From Cladorrhinum sp. PSN259 (taxonomy: Eukaryota; Ascomycota; Sordariomycetes; Sordariales; Podosporaceae), in contig MU867060.1 in assembly GCA_033725935.1 (NCBI GenBank), positions 744,001 through 808,000 of the forward strand: a stretch of DNA of 64,000 nucleotides, in the 5' to 3' direction. The position numbers were made by a program, and so were the translations under genes. Of the stretch, positions 20,718 through 34,800 are shown one piece after another. The first letter of the stretch is position 1, and each line of letters begins with the position of its first letter. The notes under the pieces are model-generated. The model was not told the origin of the DNA and did no database searches. It was given only the letters and a program-made list of their open reading frames with translations.

Positions 20718-23397
20718 TCAATGTCCCACCCCTCCAGGTCCAACAACAGGCGCCGGATTCCAAAAACCAGGATCGCCAGGTTCCGGGAAGCGCGGTATTT
20801 GTTGTTGCTGTTGTTGATGCTGTCCTGGCGCTCCTCCCAGGCCCTGAGCCTGTCCTTGCGCATTCAGCGCAGCAAGTGCCGCCTCCTCCTGCTCCTCTCT
20901 CCTCCGCTGCCGCTGATTCCTGTAAACCAGCAAACCGGCCAACGCAGCAACCAGCCCAATAATCACCACGCTCTCAACGAGTCCATCCTCATCTCCTTCA
21001 AAATCGGGGCCGTCTCCGCCAGGCATGCCGGCAGCCTCATCATAGTACTCGTCAAAGAACTCGTCATAGTACTGCGCCCCGTCGTCCCGAAGAAAGTTAT
21101 TGATCCACTCGGCCAGGGACCATTGTTTTCTTTCCACTATATCAAACATGTCAGTAAACTTGATATCCTATTTTAAAATCCAGGGTCGCATCATACCTGG
21201 CTCATCACGAATGCTATTAACCCTCCCGTGCGTAAGAGTATTCCACGCGCTCCTCGCCCGTAGCTTTAACAAGCTAAGAGCAACTGGAAGGCGCGCCTCC
21301 TCGTTGATTTCAAGCGCCGAGTCGTAGTGACGCTTAGCCAGATGGAAGTCCTGGTCAAGACCAACTCCGTTCTCGTACATCCATCCGAGATTGTACATGG
21401 CCTGCGCGCTCTGCTGGTACTCCGACGCTCCCTGGTAGCATTGGACCGCCTTATCAACGTCGGCATCTGCGCCCAAGCCGGAGAGATAATAATCGCCCAT
21501 TTTTACCAGAGCATCCACGTTCCCCTGCCTAGCGGAGCGTGTCCAGTACAAGAGCGCAAGCCTTGGATTGTTAAGCAGTTCTGGTTTTGGAGCTGGTTTA
21601 TATAACCAATCCGGAATTGGCAGACGAGATTGATCTGGATCCAGAATCCAAGCAACATTGTTCTGCGCCTTTTCATATCCTTGCTCGGCTGCTCCAATGT
21701 ACTCAAGAAGAGCCAACTCAGTATCGCCATCATCGTACGCGAGATTCGCCTCAGCCCAGGAAGACACGAATGGCTCCGCTCTCTCAGAGACAATCTTGAA
21801 GTATCCCAAAGCCGTGGAGCATGATTTCTCACGACCAACCCCGAGGTAGCTAAGCTCGGCAATGTAGTAGTAAGCCTCAAGATTGGACCACCGGGCGGCC
21901 ATTTCAAAGTAATGGTTGGCAGATGCGATATCCTCACTGGTGCCCTGGTCGAGATAAAGAGCCCCGAGTTGAACTTCAGAGTGAGAGAAGTCTTGAGCGG
22001 CAGCGTCCTTGAAATGGCCAGCAGCTATGGCCACGTTTCTCTTAACGCCATACCCGTGAAGGTGCAGCAAGCCGAGACCATGCTGAGACTGAGCATCCTT
22101 AAGGTGCGCGCCGCGTTCAAACCAGAACTTTGCACGATCAAAGTTTTGCTCGACACCTTCTCCGCGCATATACATGCGCCCAAGGTAACCGGCAGCCTTG
22201 GCAGCCGTTTTATCCAAACCGGGCTTCGGAGTCTGAACGACCCTACCGTTTTTCCAATACTTTTGAGTGACCTCGGCAAAGTACTTCCTAGCCTGCGCCA
22301 TGTCCTTTGGCAGACCCCTCTGCCCTTCGTAGAATATCCTTCCGAGGTTGAATGACGCTTTGAAGTCTCCCTTCTCAGACATGAGGTTCAAGTACTCGAT
22401 GATATCCTCAATAGAAGCATAAGCATCCGAGTTGGGATGAGCTTTGATCGCGTTGATCCCGGCACTTGACACACTTGCCCCTTCCCCATAGACGCCACCC
22501 GACTCGTCGGCAATTCTGTACGCTTCGGAAACCCATGCCATCCCTCCTGGTGGACCGGAACGGTACCATGCCATTGCCTTGTCAGCGACCCGCTTGTAGT
22601 ACTTGGTAGCCATCTCGCAGCTCTTTGGTGTCGCGATGCCTGCCTGGTGCCGATGCGCGAGCGTCATCTCCGCCCTTATGTGTCCCTGGTCGGCGGCAAA
22701 TGTATAGTAGAGGAGCGCCCGAGCCTGGTCAGGCTCTACCGCTCCTCCGACCCCAGTTGAGTACATCAACCCCACCATATACTGAGCCGAACTGTTTCCA
22801 TTGAGAGATGCTAGCTGCGAATAATAGTTGAATGCAGCCTTGAAGCTTCTTGGATATGAATAGTTGCCGTAAAAATTTAATTCGGCGAGCAGGTAAAGAG
22901 CGTCCGAGTTATTGCGGCCAGCAGCAGTTTCCAGCAGTCTGGTCGCATCTTGGAGCGCCCGGTTAAGGCCGGCCTTTAGTGGTGATGTAGTCTCCGCGGG
23001 TGATTCTGAAAGGCGGATAGTGGGAATTGCTTTGAGGGCGAGATTCCATAAGGTAGTGGTGATACTCTGCTGCTTTCGTATCCTTCTTTGTGAGGGTTGA
23101 TGCTGTGAGTGGAGGAGGGAAAGAGCTTCAGCGACGAAGTTGTCGCCGTCGTGGGCTACTCGCTCCCCATTTTGTTGTCCTGCCGTCGCAATGTCGACAG
23201 GCTGGCCATTTAATTTTGCTCTGTCATTCGCGAGGACTTTCTGAGTTGCTTCGGCGTTGGAAAAGGCGAGGTCCTGCAGGAGCACTGCTCAAGGTGGACT
23301 GTTAGTGGACGGTGCATCTACAGCAGCATTGACTGCTAAGACAGGGCAAGTGGAAAGGAAGTTGCATACAGAACAAGCCCAAGTAATATCGCCTCAT
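20718..23397 (-). CDS. hrd3: Hrd3/Sel1-like ER-associated degradation factor
   Basis: Exons 23397-23370, 23284-21197 and 21136-20718 (introns 85 and 60 nt) give 844 residues. The family forms the luminal substrate-recruiting arm of the Hrd1 ubiquitin ligase in the ER membrane. A signal peptide is formed across the first junction (MRRYYLGLFLLLQDLAFSNA). Many Sel1-like (TPR-type) repeats follow from about residue 105 to 690, with recurring A-x-Y-x-LG-x-(M/L)-(Y/H)-x-x-G-x-G-V signatures (e.g. AAGYLGRMYMRGEGVEQN, AQSQHGLGLLHLHGYGVKRN, AMYNLGWMYENGVGLDQD). One membrane helix lies near residues 758-776. The cytosolic tail is Gln/Pro-rich with a seven-Gln run. Length and topology match yeast Hrd3 and mammalian SEL1L. 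Confidence 0.92.
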
Positions 23398-23975
23398 TTT
23401 CGGCTCTGACTGAAAATATTAAGAAACGCGTAACTCGAATTCGTCATGTCATTGTTGGTGATGGATGTTGGTAAACGTAGCGACAACTGATCGCAATGAT
23501 GTTTATTACACAACCAACTTCCAGGGTGAGCTGTCCAGTTCGATAACCGATAATGGAAGGCAGCTCCAATGCCGGCAGGGGGGTGTAAGCTGTCAAGTCC
23601 GAAGATTCAGGCCATTCAAGCCAAGCCGTGGAAGCGGCAGACAGCTGGCTGCCGGCTGACAGGCACCCAATGCACTGAAAGTCGTTTGTGATGAGACGTC
23701 TTTTCTTGAGGACCACTGCCATGAGATATTTGTCTTTGGATGTTTGACCTTTTTTTTCTTGATATATTTCAAAGTAGTATCGGAGATGTCTATCGATTAA
23801 GCGTGAGTAATCAGGATCCCGAATGGGTTTTTGAATTGCCTTTCTAAGTCGTCAAAGCATCTTATATTAAAATCGCATGCCCAAACCCTTTTTTCACTTA
23901 CACATTTTCACAGACAAATTACATCCCAACCCCCTGCTTTGAGACACCTCTTGGGAGGCCAACCCCTTTTCAAAA
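23398..23975. other. divergent promoter region, Hrd3-like / WDR89-like
   Basis: 578 nt between divergent ATGs. A 92-codon minus frame at 23444-23722 has no support. It should contain both promoters. Confidence 0.4.
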
Positions 23976-25190
23976 ATGTACAACCTTGCGTGCGCAGACG
24001 GTTACCAATACCGCTTCGCGCCAGACGAGGACCCAATCTACATCCTCGACATCCTTCCTGTCGCCACGGGACTCGCAGCAGCAGCCTCAGACCAAACCCT
24101 CAGCCTCTTCGACCCTTCAAGACTGAACCACGGCCCCTTAAAAACCATCAGGTTAAACCACGGCTACGGCACCGTCGCAAAGGTCTATGATCCTTCCGAG
24201 TCCATCGTCTGCACCACGGGCGAGAACGGCACCATCTCAGTCTGGGATCTCCGTCACGATCCCCTCAAAGCACCAGCCATGACGATCCAAGGTCCGTGTC
24301 GTCACCCTTAACCCCTCCCCCCCTTAACCCCTATTCTTATACTTACCTACCCCTCCCAACAGGCCCCGGCATCCCCCTCCTCTCCCTAGCAACATCCCAA
24401 TCCACGCACTCTTTGGCAGTCGGCACGGAACTAGCAAACCACCAAGCCTCAATTCTCATCTGGTATTTCTTTCCCCCCTTTCCCCCATTTATCTAACCCC
24501 AACTAAAACCATCACAAGGGACCTACGAACCCCCTCTCTGGAATCAAAACAATTCTACTCAGACCTCCACTCAGATGACATCACCTGCCTCTCCTACCAC
24601 CCTTCCTCCCCCAATATCCTCCTCTCAGGCTCAACAGACGGTCTCATAAACATCTCAGACACGGCAATAACGGACGAAGACGAAGTGGTCATCCAGGCCT
24701 TCAACCACGGGTCCGTCCACCACGCTGGGTTCTTGCCTGGGAACGAAACTCAAGTCATCTACGCTGCTTCTCACGACGAAAAGTTTGCGTTGTACGATAT
24801 GGCCGAAGATGTTGTACAAAAAGGCGGCGCGACGCTTGATCTTGGTGATATAAGGGAGGTCGTTGGGTGTCAGTACTTGGCTGATGTTGTTCCAAAGTCA
24901 AGTGGGGGCGCCGTTATTGGTGCTGGTAGTCAGGAGTGAGTTTATTACCTGTCTCTAAGACGCTGTATGGTGTGATGCTAACAACTGAAAAAAAAAGTCG
25001 TGAGTTATTCCAGTTGATTCATCTCAGCAAGGGCCCCTCAGGCTGGGGGCTTGATAAGGACGCAGTTGTTGGACTTCCAGGAGGACACGGCCAAGAGTTG
25101 GTACGGAGTTTCTGCGTATTTGCTGAGCAGCAGGTTGTGTTCACTGGTGGTGAGGATGGATGCATCAAGGCTTGGAGACCTGGTAGCTAG
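23976..25190 (+). CDS. WD40-repeat protein, WDR89-like
   Basis: Exons 23976-24291, 24363-24462, 24519-24935 and 24998-25190 (introns 71, 56 and 62 nt) give 341 residues. WD-type repeats are visible: GTVAKVYDP...IVCTTGENGTISVWDLR, then SILIWDLR, then DDITCLSYHPSSPNILLSGS-TDGLINISD, then HHAGFLPG...VIYAASHDEKFALYD, and last VVFTGGEDGCIKAWRPGS. The second exon boundary restores LIWDLR. Length and the opening (ADGYQYRFAPDEDPIYILDI) fit WDR89-like proteins. The cellular role of that family is not established to my knowledge. A seven-blade propeller acting as a protein-binding scaffold is the natural inference. Divergent to the Hrd3-like gene and convergent with ERG10. Confidence 0.82.
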
Positions 25191-25523
25191 ACTTGCATGT
25201 ATCAAAACAATAATAAAATACATGATGAAATACAGATCGTAAGCAAGTTGTGAGATTGGTGCAGTTAATATTTGGAAGCGGCACGTTCATTTATTAAAGG
25301 TAAGCCCTAGAAAGTGAGGGAACTTGTACCGGTCTATCTCGATATATCCCTGCATCAGAATTATTGGACTCCTATATATATATATATAATTTTTTTTTTG
25401 AAAATCCCTCCGAGCACAAACAAACGCCATATGACCTTTTGTTTTTTATCACCACCGCCCAAGTCATTATTATCCGAGGGGGATCTGAATGCTCATCGCT
25501 CCAAACTGAAGAAAACAACCAAC
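25191..25523. other. convergent 3' flanks with TA run
   Basis: 333 nt between converging stops. A (TA)n run at about 25373-25388 and A/T stretches, consistent with 3' UTR sequence. Confidence 0.45.
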
Positions 25524-26987
<1,464 letters not shown>

Positions 26988-27962
26988 TTTGAATGTGAGT
27001 TTCTGGGGGGGTATATGGGAATGCAAGAGAAAACCAGAAAATGGGACAAGGTTTCAGGCGGTAGGGAAGCTATTCTTTATGAAGTCCCAGTTCCTTAATG
27101 AGTGACCCGTTCCAGCATCCTAGTTCACCGCCTTACTGGACCCCTTTCCCCAACTAAAAATTGCCCCTCCACCCCTCCTTTGACAACAGGCTGGTTTTGC
27201 CAGCAAGGTACCCACCAGGTACCATCGGAGCTACCTGGCACCAGAGGTGCCGGCGGAGAAAGTCCTTTCTGGGCCAATCCTGTGGCAAGTACGGCAAGTT
27301 TCATCAAGTCAGAAAAAAAACTAGGTTTTATTAGATTGGCGCCCAACGACTTGAGACGAAACGACCGCTTCCCAGAGGCTTTCAACAGTCACTCAGTCAA
27401 GAGGGGTACTTGGGAGGTTCGACGATTTTTAGCAAACTTTGGAGTTGTAACGGGGATATCCCGAGTTGCATTGTGCCTTTGATATGATGAACCAGGAACA
27501 ATGGGTCCGCTCCGAGAAGCGGAGCATTTGATCAAATTCTTATCTAGAAGATCTAATCTGATCGCCAAGGGTTGTATATGTATCCCTACACATCTAAAGA
27601 TACAGAATACAAAGAACAGACATCCACGTATTTGTTTCGAAGCCAGAAAAGAATGTCCTCCATATGATTGAGCATGGAGAATGGACGATGAGACAAAAAA
27701 AAAAAAAAAAAAAAAGGAATACGGGGACGTTCGAATTCTTTCCCTCAAGTCCTCAGCTGAAGAGGCAGGCACGGCAGGGTGAGGGTGCAGACGGAGCTCC
27801 TCAAGATGGCCACAGTGCGGCTTGGCACACGCTATTGGCTCGTGCACTGCTGCAGGCCATTAATTTTTGGGGCAAGGTGCTTCTGAACATTCGCGACCGA
27901 CAGACGCGACGAGCCTCAACCGGGCCAATTCAACCCCAGATTTCAAGATACCTTTATCGATC
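26988..27962. other. divergent promoter region, ERG10 / Snu114
   Basis: 975 nt. An A-run of about 21 lies at 27694-27714. No gene supported. It should contain both promoters. Confidence 0.4.
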
Positions 27963-30900
27963 ATGGATGACGACCTTTATGACGAGTTCGGAAACTTCAT
28001 GTACGTTTACATCCTCAAGAAACCACTTCAGCAGCTGTTTTCTATCCAATCATTTATTCCATCAAACCACACAACAGGGCACCAGCCTTGAACTTTTGCG
28101 ACTCGATGCTAACATATGGGATTGCAGCGGCGAGGCCGAAGCTTCTGAAGAAGAATCCGAACATGGCGTGGATGCAGGCAACTACACCTACGATGATTAC
28201 CCCGAGGAGGCGCCAGAGGTCACTGGCCAGGAGTTGATGGAGATTGACGGTAGGCATCATCACTTGCTAACGATCCAGTGCACTGATGTTGAGGATGCTG
28301 ATATTGGATACTGTCACAGACGAGGGGCCGTCTAACGCAGTTATTCTTCACGAGGACAAGCAGTATTATCCGACCGCAGCTCAAGTATATGGAGAAGGTG
28401 TCGAGACATTGGTGCAAGAGGAGGATGCGCAACCCCTGACGCAGCCCATCATCGCCCCGGTCGAGCAGAAGAAGTTTAGCATCGAAGAGGTCGACCTTCC
28501 ACCAGTGACATTCGACCGTGGTTTCATGACAGATCTCATGAACTACCCCGAGCAGATTCGAAACGTCGCCCTGGCCGGCCACCTCCACCACGGAAAGACG
28601 GCGTTTATGGACATGCTAGTTCTGGAGACACATTCTATCACCGACAGGCTGGAAAAGAGGACGGGGAAGAAGCGGGACGAGCAGCTGCGATATACCGATG
28701 TTCATGTGCTTGAGCGCGAGCGGGGTCTATCTATCAAGGCATCCCCGATGACCTTAGTCTTGCCAAGCACCAAGGGCAAGTCCCATCTCATCAACATTAT
28801 CGACACCCCCGGCCATGTGGACTTTGTCGACGAAGTGGCTGCATCTTTCCGTCTGGTCGATGGTGTTTGCTTGGTGGTCGATGTCGTTGAAGGCGTTCAG
28901 GTCAACACCGAGCAGATCATCAAGCATGCAGTACTTGAGGATATCCCCATTACGCTGATCATCAACAAGATGGATCGGTTGGTATTGGAGCTGAAGCTGC
29001 CACCCAACGATTCCTATTACAAACTGAAGCACGTCATTGAGGAGGTCAACACAGTTATCGAGAACACGATACCAGGTCAGGGAGCGGCGAGGAGGGTAAG
29101 CCCGGAGAAGGGCAACGTGCTTTTCGCCTGTAGTTCCATGGGCTGGTGCTTCACCTTGGGGTCCTTTGCAAAGATGTACTCAGATGGCTTCGGCGGCGTT
29201 AATGTTCAAGAATTCGCTCGAAGGCTTTGGGGAGACATTTACTTCAACCCTCGTAAGCGGTCATTCACCAGGAAACCGGTTGAGGAGGGAGCAAAGAGGT
29301 CATTCGTCAACTTCATCTTGGAACCGATCTACAAACTTTATTCCCACACCATCAGCGACAGTCCTGAGGATCTCAAGGATACACTTGGGAAGCTCGGTAT
29401 CCAACTGAAGCCGTCACAGTACAAAACCGACCCCAAGGTTCTTTTGAAACTGGTTTGCGAGCAGTTCTTTGGGCGGGCTACTGGTTTCGTTGACATGGTA
29501 TGCCAGCATGTTCCTTCTCCTGCAGAAGCTGCTGAGAAGAAGCTGGCACGGTACTACACCGGACCTCTTGATTCGAAGGTGGCAGAGTCAATGAAGGCCT
29601 GCGACCAGAATGGACCTTTGGTCATCCACGTCACCAAGCTCTTTAACACTGTTGATGCGAAGAGCTTCAACACCTTCGGAAGAGTAATGAGCGGCATTGC
29701 TCAACCGGGCGCAGAAGTTCGAGTTCTGGGAGAAGGCTACTCGATTGACGATGAGGAAGACATGGCAGTGGCAAGGATCTCAGATGTTTTCATCGCTGAA
29801 ACGCGATATAATATTCCCACGGATGGTGTGCCCGCCGGCAATTGGGTTCTGTTAGGAGGAGTTGACAACTCGATTGTCAAAACGGCCACCATCGTTGACA
29901 AACGGTTCGAAGATGACGAAGCTGCTTACATCTTCAAGCCGCTCTCACATCTTACCGAATCTGTTCTCAAGGTCGCGGTTGAGCCGATCAACCCCTCTGA
30001 GTTGCCAAAGATGCTCGATGGCATCAGAAAGATCAACAAGAGCTACCCACTTATCACAACCAAGGTGGAAGAGTCAGGAGAGCACATAATTCTCGGTACA
30101 GGAGAGCTTTACATGGACTGCGTCTTGCACGATCTGCGCAGGCTCTATGCCGACATGGAAGTCAGAGTATCAGATCCTGTGGTACGGTTCTGCGAAACGG
30201 TACAAGACATGTCGGCAACTAAATGCTATGCCATAACACCAAACAAGAAGAACACCATCACCATGGTAGCAGAACCATTAGATGACGGCATCGCAAAGGA
30301 TATCGAGTCTGGAGCAGTTAGGATACGCGATCCTGTGAGGAAAACAGCCAAGTTCTTTGAGGAAAAGTATGGGTGGGATCTTCTAGCGGCAAGAAGTATC
30401 TGGGCATTCGGTCCGGATGAGATGGGTCCAAACATTTTGCAGGATGATACACTGCCTGGGGAGGTAAGTTTCATTTTTTTTTAACTAATGGGGGCGTTCC
30501 TATACAACCAAGATCATAGTTTGCTTGGTTTTGCCGTTCGATCCCCGAATGGTTGATTACCGAATCGGGCCGTTTTGGGGAGTTTATGTCATGTATGACC
30601 AGCCAAGCTAACTGATCGTCAAATTCTCAACAGGTCGACAAGAAGCGTTTGAACACGGTGAAGGAGTCCATTCGGCAAGGCTTTTCTTGGGCAACCCGAG
30701 AAGGCCCGTTATGCGAAGAACGTGAGTTTTTATTCCTTTCTTCTACACACCTTCCTTGCATTTGAAAATGTCATGCTGCAGATTAGTGGGCACCATCCCC
30801 TTCGTGCATTGCATAAGTCATCTACCTGCTCGAAACAGCGTATATGCCTGGGGGGGAGTGGGCATACATATGCACTGCATATTTGTGTCACTGGATCACA

Positions 30901-31802
30901 CTCCTGCGCAAAGCAAAGCACATGATATACCCGAGGCAGCCAAGTAAACCCCTCAACCCCTGGAAGAGGAGGAATCGTGGTGGTGCGTCTGTGTATATGT
31001 GTTCCTGCAAAGCTGCCAAGCCAGCATTGAGTAATATCTGCTTGTTGTGCATCGCATCGCAGTTTGCCCCAAAACCTCCTTCCTACGGTGATCTTCCCCC
31101 CACGGATGGAAGATTCTCTGCTTGCTTCTAGATGCAATCGTTTCCTTCTATCACACATGCACAATCGATGCGCAATGGCCAACACTGCATATGCAACATG
31201 ACACATGAGATTGCTAACCACCTTCCTCTTTTCCAGCAATCCGCAACACAAAATTCAGACTCATAGACGTCTCCCTAGCGCAAGAAGCCATCTTTCGCGG
31301 AGGCGGACAGATAATTCCCACCTCCCGAAGAGCGTGCTACAGTTCCTTCCTCATGGCTTCTCCCCGCTTGATGGAGCCAATGTACTCCGTTTCCATGACG
31401 GGGCCACAGGACTCGGTCAGCATGGTGTACAACATTTTGGCCCGTCGCAGGGGGCACGTCCTTTCGGATGGTCCCATAGCAGGGACCCCGCTGTACAGGG
31501 TGAACGGCTTACTGCCCGTCATTGACAGCTTTGGGTTCGAGACGGACCTGAGGATCAATACGCCAGGGCAAGCAATGGTCAGTCTTGTTTTTGATCGGTG
31601 GAATATCGTGCCTGGTGATCCGCTGGATAAGGAGATGGTTACGAGGCCGCTGCAGATGGCTACGGCTCAGGGGACCGCCAGGGATTTTGTGTTAAAGACT
31701 AGGAGGAGGAAGGGATTAAGTGAGGATGTGTCGGTGGCCAAGTTTTTGGAGCCCGAGTTTTATCAGAGCTTGATTGAGAGCGGGACTTTGGGTGAGGCTT
31801 AA
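27963..31802 (+). CDS. snu114: U5 snRNP GTPase Snu114 (EFTUD2/Cwf10)
   Basis: Exons 27963-28000, 28128-28249, 28320-30463, 30634-30721 and 31237-31802 give 985 residues, the usual family length. Snu114 is the EF-2-like GTPase of the U5 snRNP that governs spliceosome activation and disassembly with Prp8 and Brr2. An acidic N-terminus (about 1-100) precedes the G domain: P-loop GHLHHGKT at 140-147, DTPGH at 215-219 and NKMD at 269-272. EF-2-like domains II-V follow, including [17 protein letters not shown] (domain III/V) and the C-terminal [23 protein letters not shown] block. Junctions restore [22 protein letters not shown] and [13 protein letters not shown]. The last intron (515 nt) is about eight times longer than is typical in this window. 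Confidence 0.95.
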
Positions 31803-34800
31803 GAGGGGGACGCAGTCCGAGCTTTGGTTGAGGTTGGTGAGATGAGGGGTGCGGGGGTGGCTAGGTTTAGTTGGTAGATACTTCAAGTTCTTTGTATTGC
31901 ACGTATCTAGATGGTATATAGTGTAGATCATCAAACTAAAAAAGGAAGGGGGTTGTGAAAAAAGGATATATTTAGGTTGTTCCCCTCCCCCCTCTCCACG
32001 GTGTATTTACAATTCTAGTGGTAGTGGACTATTGATTTGTGCAATGTACATTATATTGCCAATCTTTCTGCTTTTGTATGACAGAAAACGGCAAAGATTA
32101 CACAGCTAGGTTGAAGAAAAGGCTTGGGAGGTGTGTGTGGGCTTACCCGGTTTGTGCAGTGTGGAGGAATGTGGAGGAGTGGGAGGAGGGCGTGGAGGGC
32201 AATCAATATCGCTGTTGCTGGGGGATCGGCATTGGAGAACTCTTAGCCCGCCGCCGCCTCCCCTCCCGTCCCCCCCATTCTCCGAGATCTACGCTATTTT
32301 AACGGGTGTGATCAGGTACCCGCGTCGGATTCCCTTCGGATTAACCGGTTCGTTGATTTTTACTTCACTTTTTTATTTTTTATAATGGCATGTAGTTAGG
32401 TACCAGCAACGACATCTGTTGATCATTGGAGGTGAGGCTGCCGTCCCTGTTTTTTTTTTTCAATCTATCTGGTCTAGACCTCTATTCGTTCATTTGGTTG
32501 CGAGAGTTTGTTTGCCTATCACATTTGGCCAATGATGTAGTCTAGTGTGTGGCTTGCAATTCGATATCGAGAAATGACCAGCACCCCCACGTTTTTTTTT
32601 TTTTTTTTTTTTTTTTGTGGGCGTTGCTATTCAGTGACTCGATGTCAAAATCCAAATCGACACATGTGTGTGTTGTATATCTGCTGTGTGCCTGTCCCTA
32701 CAGACAGGATATTGATGACCCTTGAGCCATATCTTTCAAGTCTGTATATCACCTACCTATCTCTTCCTAGTTATCAACAAATTGCGTCATATATGTAGGT
32801 AAGGTTGGGTTATGATACCCAGGCATGCCGTGTCGGTGAGAATTTGGGCGCTTAAGGACCCTCAGATATAAGTAGTATTTGAATTCCCGGATAGGTAGGA
32901 GGTTAAGCAATGGAAGGATGTAGAGATGTGTGATGTAAGGATGTGATATATAGAAGCATAATTAGCTTTTGTGTAATAACGTTTTCTAGATAAGTATTGT
33001 AAGATAGATGTGTATGTGTGTGTGAATCTTGATGACCGTTGGGAATAACCATGCTGTTTCTGTTGTGTTATCAGAAAAGGGCAGGAGAATTTGCCCCGTG
33101 GGGATCCCTCCATTTTATCTATCACTTGCAACATCGTGAGTGGACGTGGGCGCCTGTGCGGTGCAAAACGGATCCATTGGATCTACGGAACGCTTCGAAG
33201 CGATGTGCCACTGCCAAGTCTGGCTCTCTTGTCATCTCCTCTTGCCCACTATTTGCTGTGAGTGGTAGTTGGTGAGGATTGTGTTGTGCATGTCTGAGTG
33301 CAAAGTTTGCGATGATACGAACAGAGAGGCGTATCAGTTCGTGGACACGATGGTCATCAAGAGCAAGGAGGAGGCAAAAACAAAAGAATCCAGACCGCTC
33401 TCTAGATCTTCCCCCTCCCCGCAGCCGATCTAGCGCCTATCCCCACCGTTGTGAAAAAGGTGGCTTGACTCTGGAGGGTTTAGTGCCTCTGGACAAGCCT
33501 AAGCCGGGCCGCTCATCCAAACGGCTTTTTTGAACGTCTAATATGGTTTTTTTTTTCGCTGTCAAATCGCTGGAAAGGGACTACTGTGGTGAGGTTGTCC
33601 CGCAGGGTCGGATGGGTTATGGATGCTTCCCCTTTCCCCCTTGTTATCCTCCGCAAACCATTTTAGATAAGCAGGCTGTTTGGTTGTAAGTGATCTCTCG
33701 GTGACCAAAATAGAACCCAGATGACCCGAGGTATAGCCTAGCGGTGGGAAACTCAGATTGTGAGTGCGAATCCTACCGGTACCTGATCTTGATCTATGGT
33801 AGGTAGGAATGGGCACGGACGAGTGAATGGCGGCAATAACGCCACGATGAGACTCTGGGAAGAACGGCAAGGACTTTGTGCGTGTCTCGGGTGGATTCTG
33901 TTTAGTCTCGATCAAACCCACGACAGAGGGTACGTTAAGAACCCCCTTGTCCTTAGTTGTGGTCGCCTAACAAAGAAACAATAACTGTCTCACCCAAAAT
34001 AACCCTGTTTCTTGCCATGTTTGCGAAGGGTAGGAAGGTGGATCGCCGGGAGACGAGGGTCTCGGTGACCATTTTCCTTTTCCTTCCTTCGGGATGTGGG
34101 CCTCGAGGATGTATCCCGAAGGGGACTGAAACGGGCAACTTGACACATTGTTCAAGCTCGGAAACGTGTGGGTGTACACGCGTCTCCAAAACAATCTATA
34201 GTAACCATAGCAAGTAATCCAGGGTCGACATGCAGGACCGGGAAGGACTTTTTTTATGGCGTGATGTGAGTTTGGACTAAGACTATGTATGCTCTCTCAG
34301 AGCCCTAAGTTCAACTCAAGAATCCAGGCGGTGAGGAGGAGACTCACGATCAGCTTGTCCCGTTTTGCTAATCGAGAGTCCGTTGGAGGAGAGCCTACTT
34401 CACGGATGCGTGGGGGAGGGGCTGAGCGGTTATACATGCTCATGGATGGCCTGCACGTCAACGTCCTTCTCAGTGGCTTCATGTGTCCTTGTCCCCCACG
34501 GGCCGCAAGAAAAAAGGAGGAACTGTCCCGAGTGGGTGGGAGCAGTTAGTATGTAAATCGAGAAGCTGGCTGGGCCGAAGTTGCCCCGTCAATTATAGCC
34601 GAGCTCTTGATAGGGTACGGGGTTCGAGGAGGTGCGGTCTCGAGCATGTTTCGTGGCCAGGGGTCGACGTATCCTTGCTGCCATTAGTGCACAGGAAGAA
34701 CATGTATCGTGGATCAAAGTCAGCACCGGGGTATGTGAATAAAAGATGTTTGGACGGTGGGTCGTGCTCAGTGCAATCAAAGTCATTCTCAAAACGTGGT

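Noticed and set aside
23444..23722. 92-codon minus-strand frame in the Hrd3/WDR89 promoter
   Set aside because: Short, no motif, sits in a divergent promoter.
34600..34650. GGGTTCGAGG string resembling a tRNA T-arm
   Set aside because: No box A at a suitable distance and no acceptor stem.
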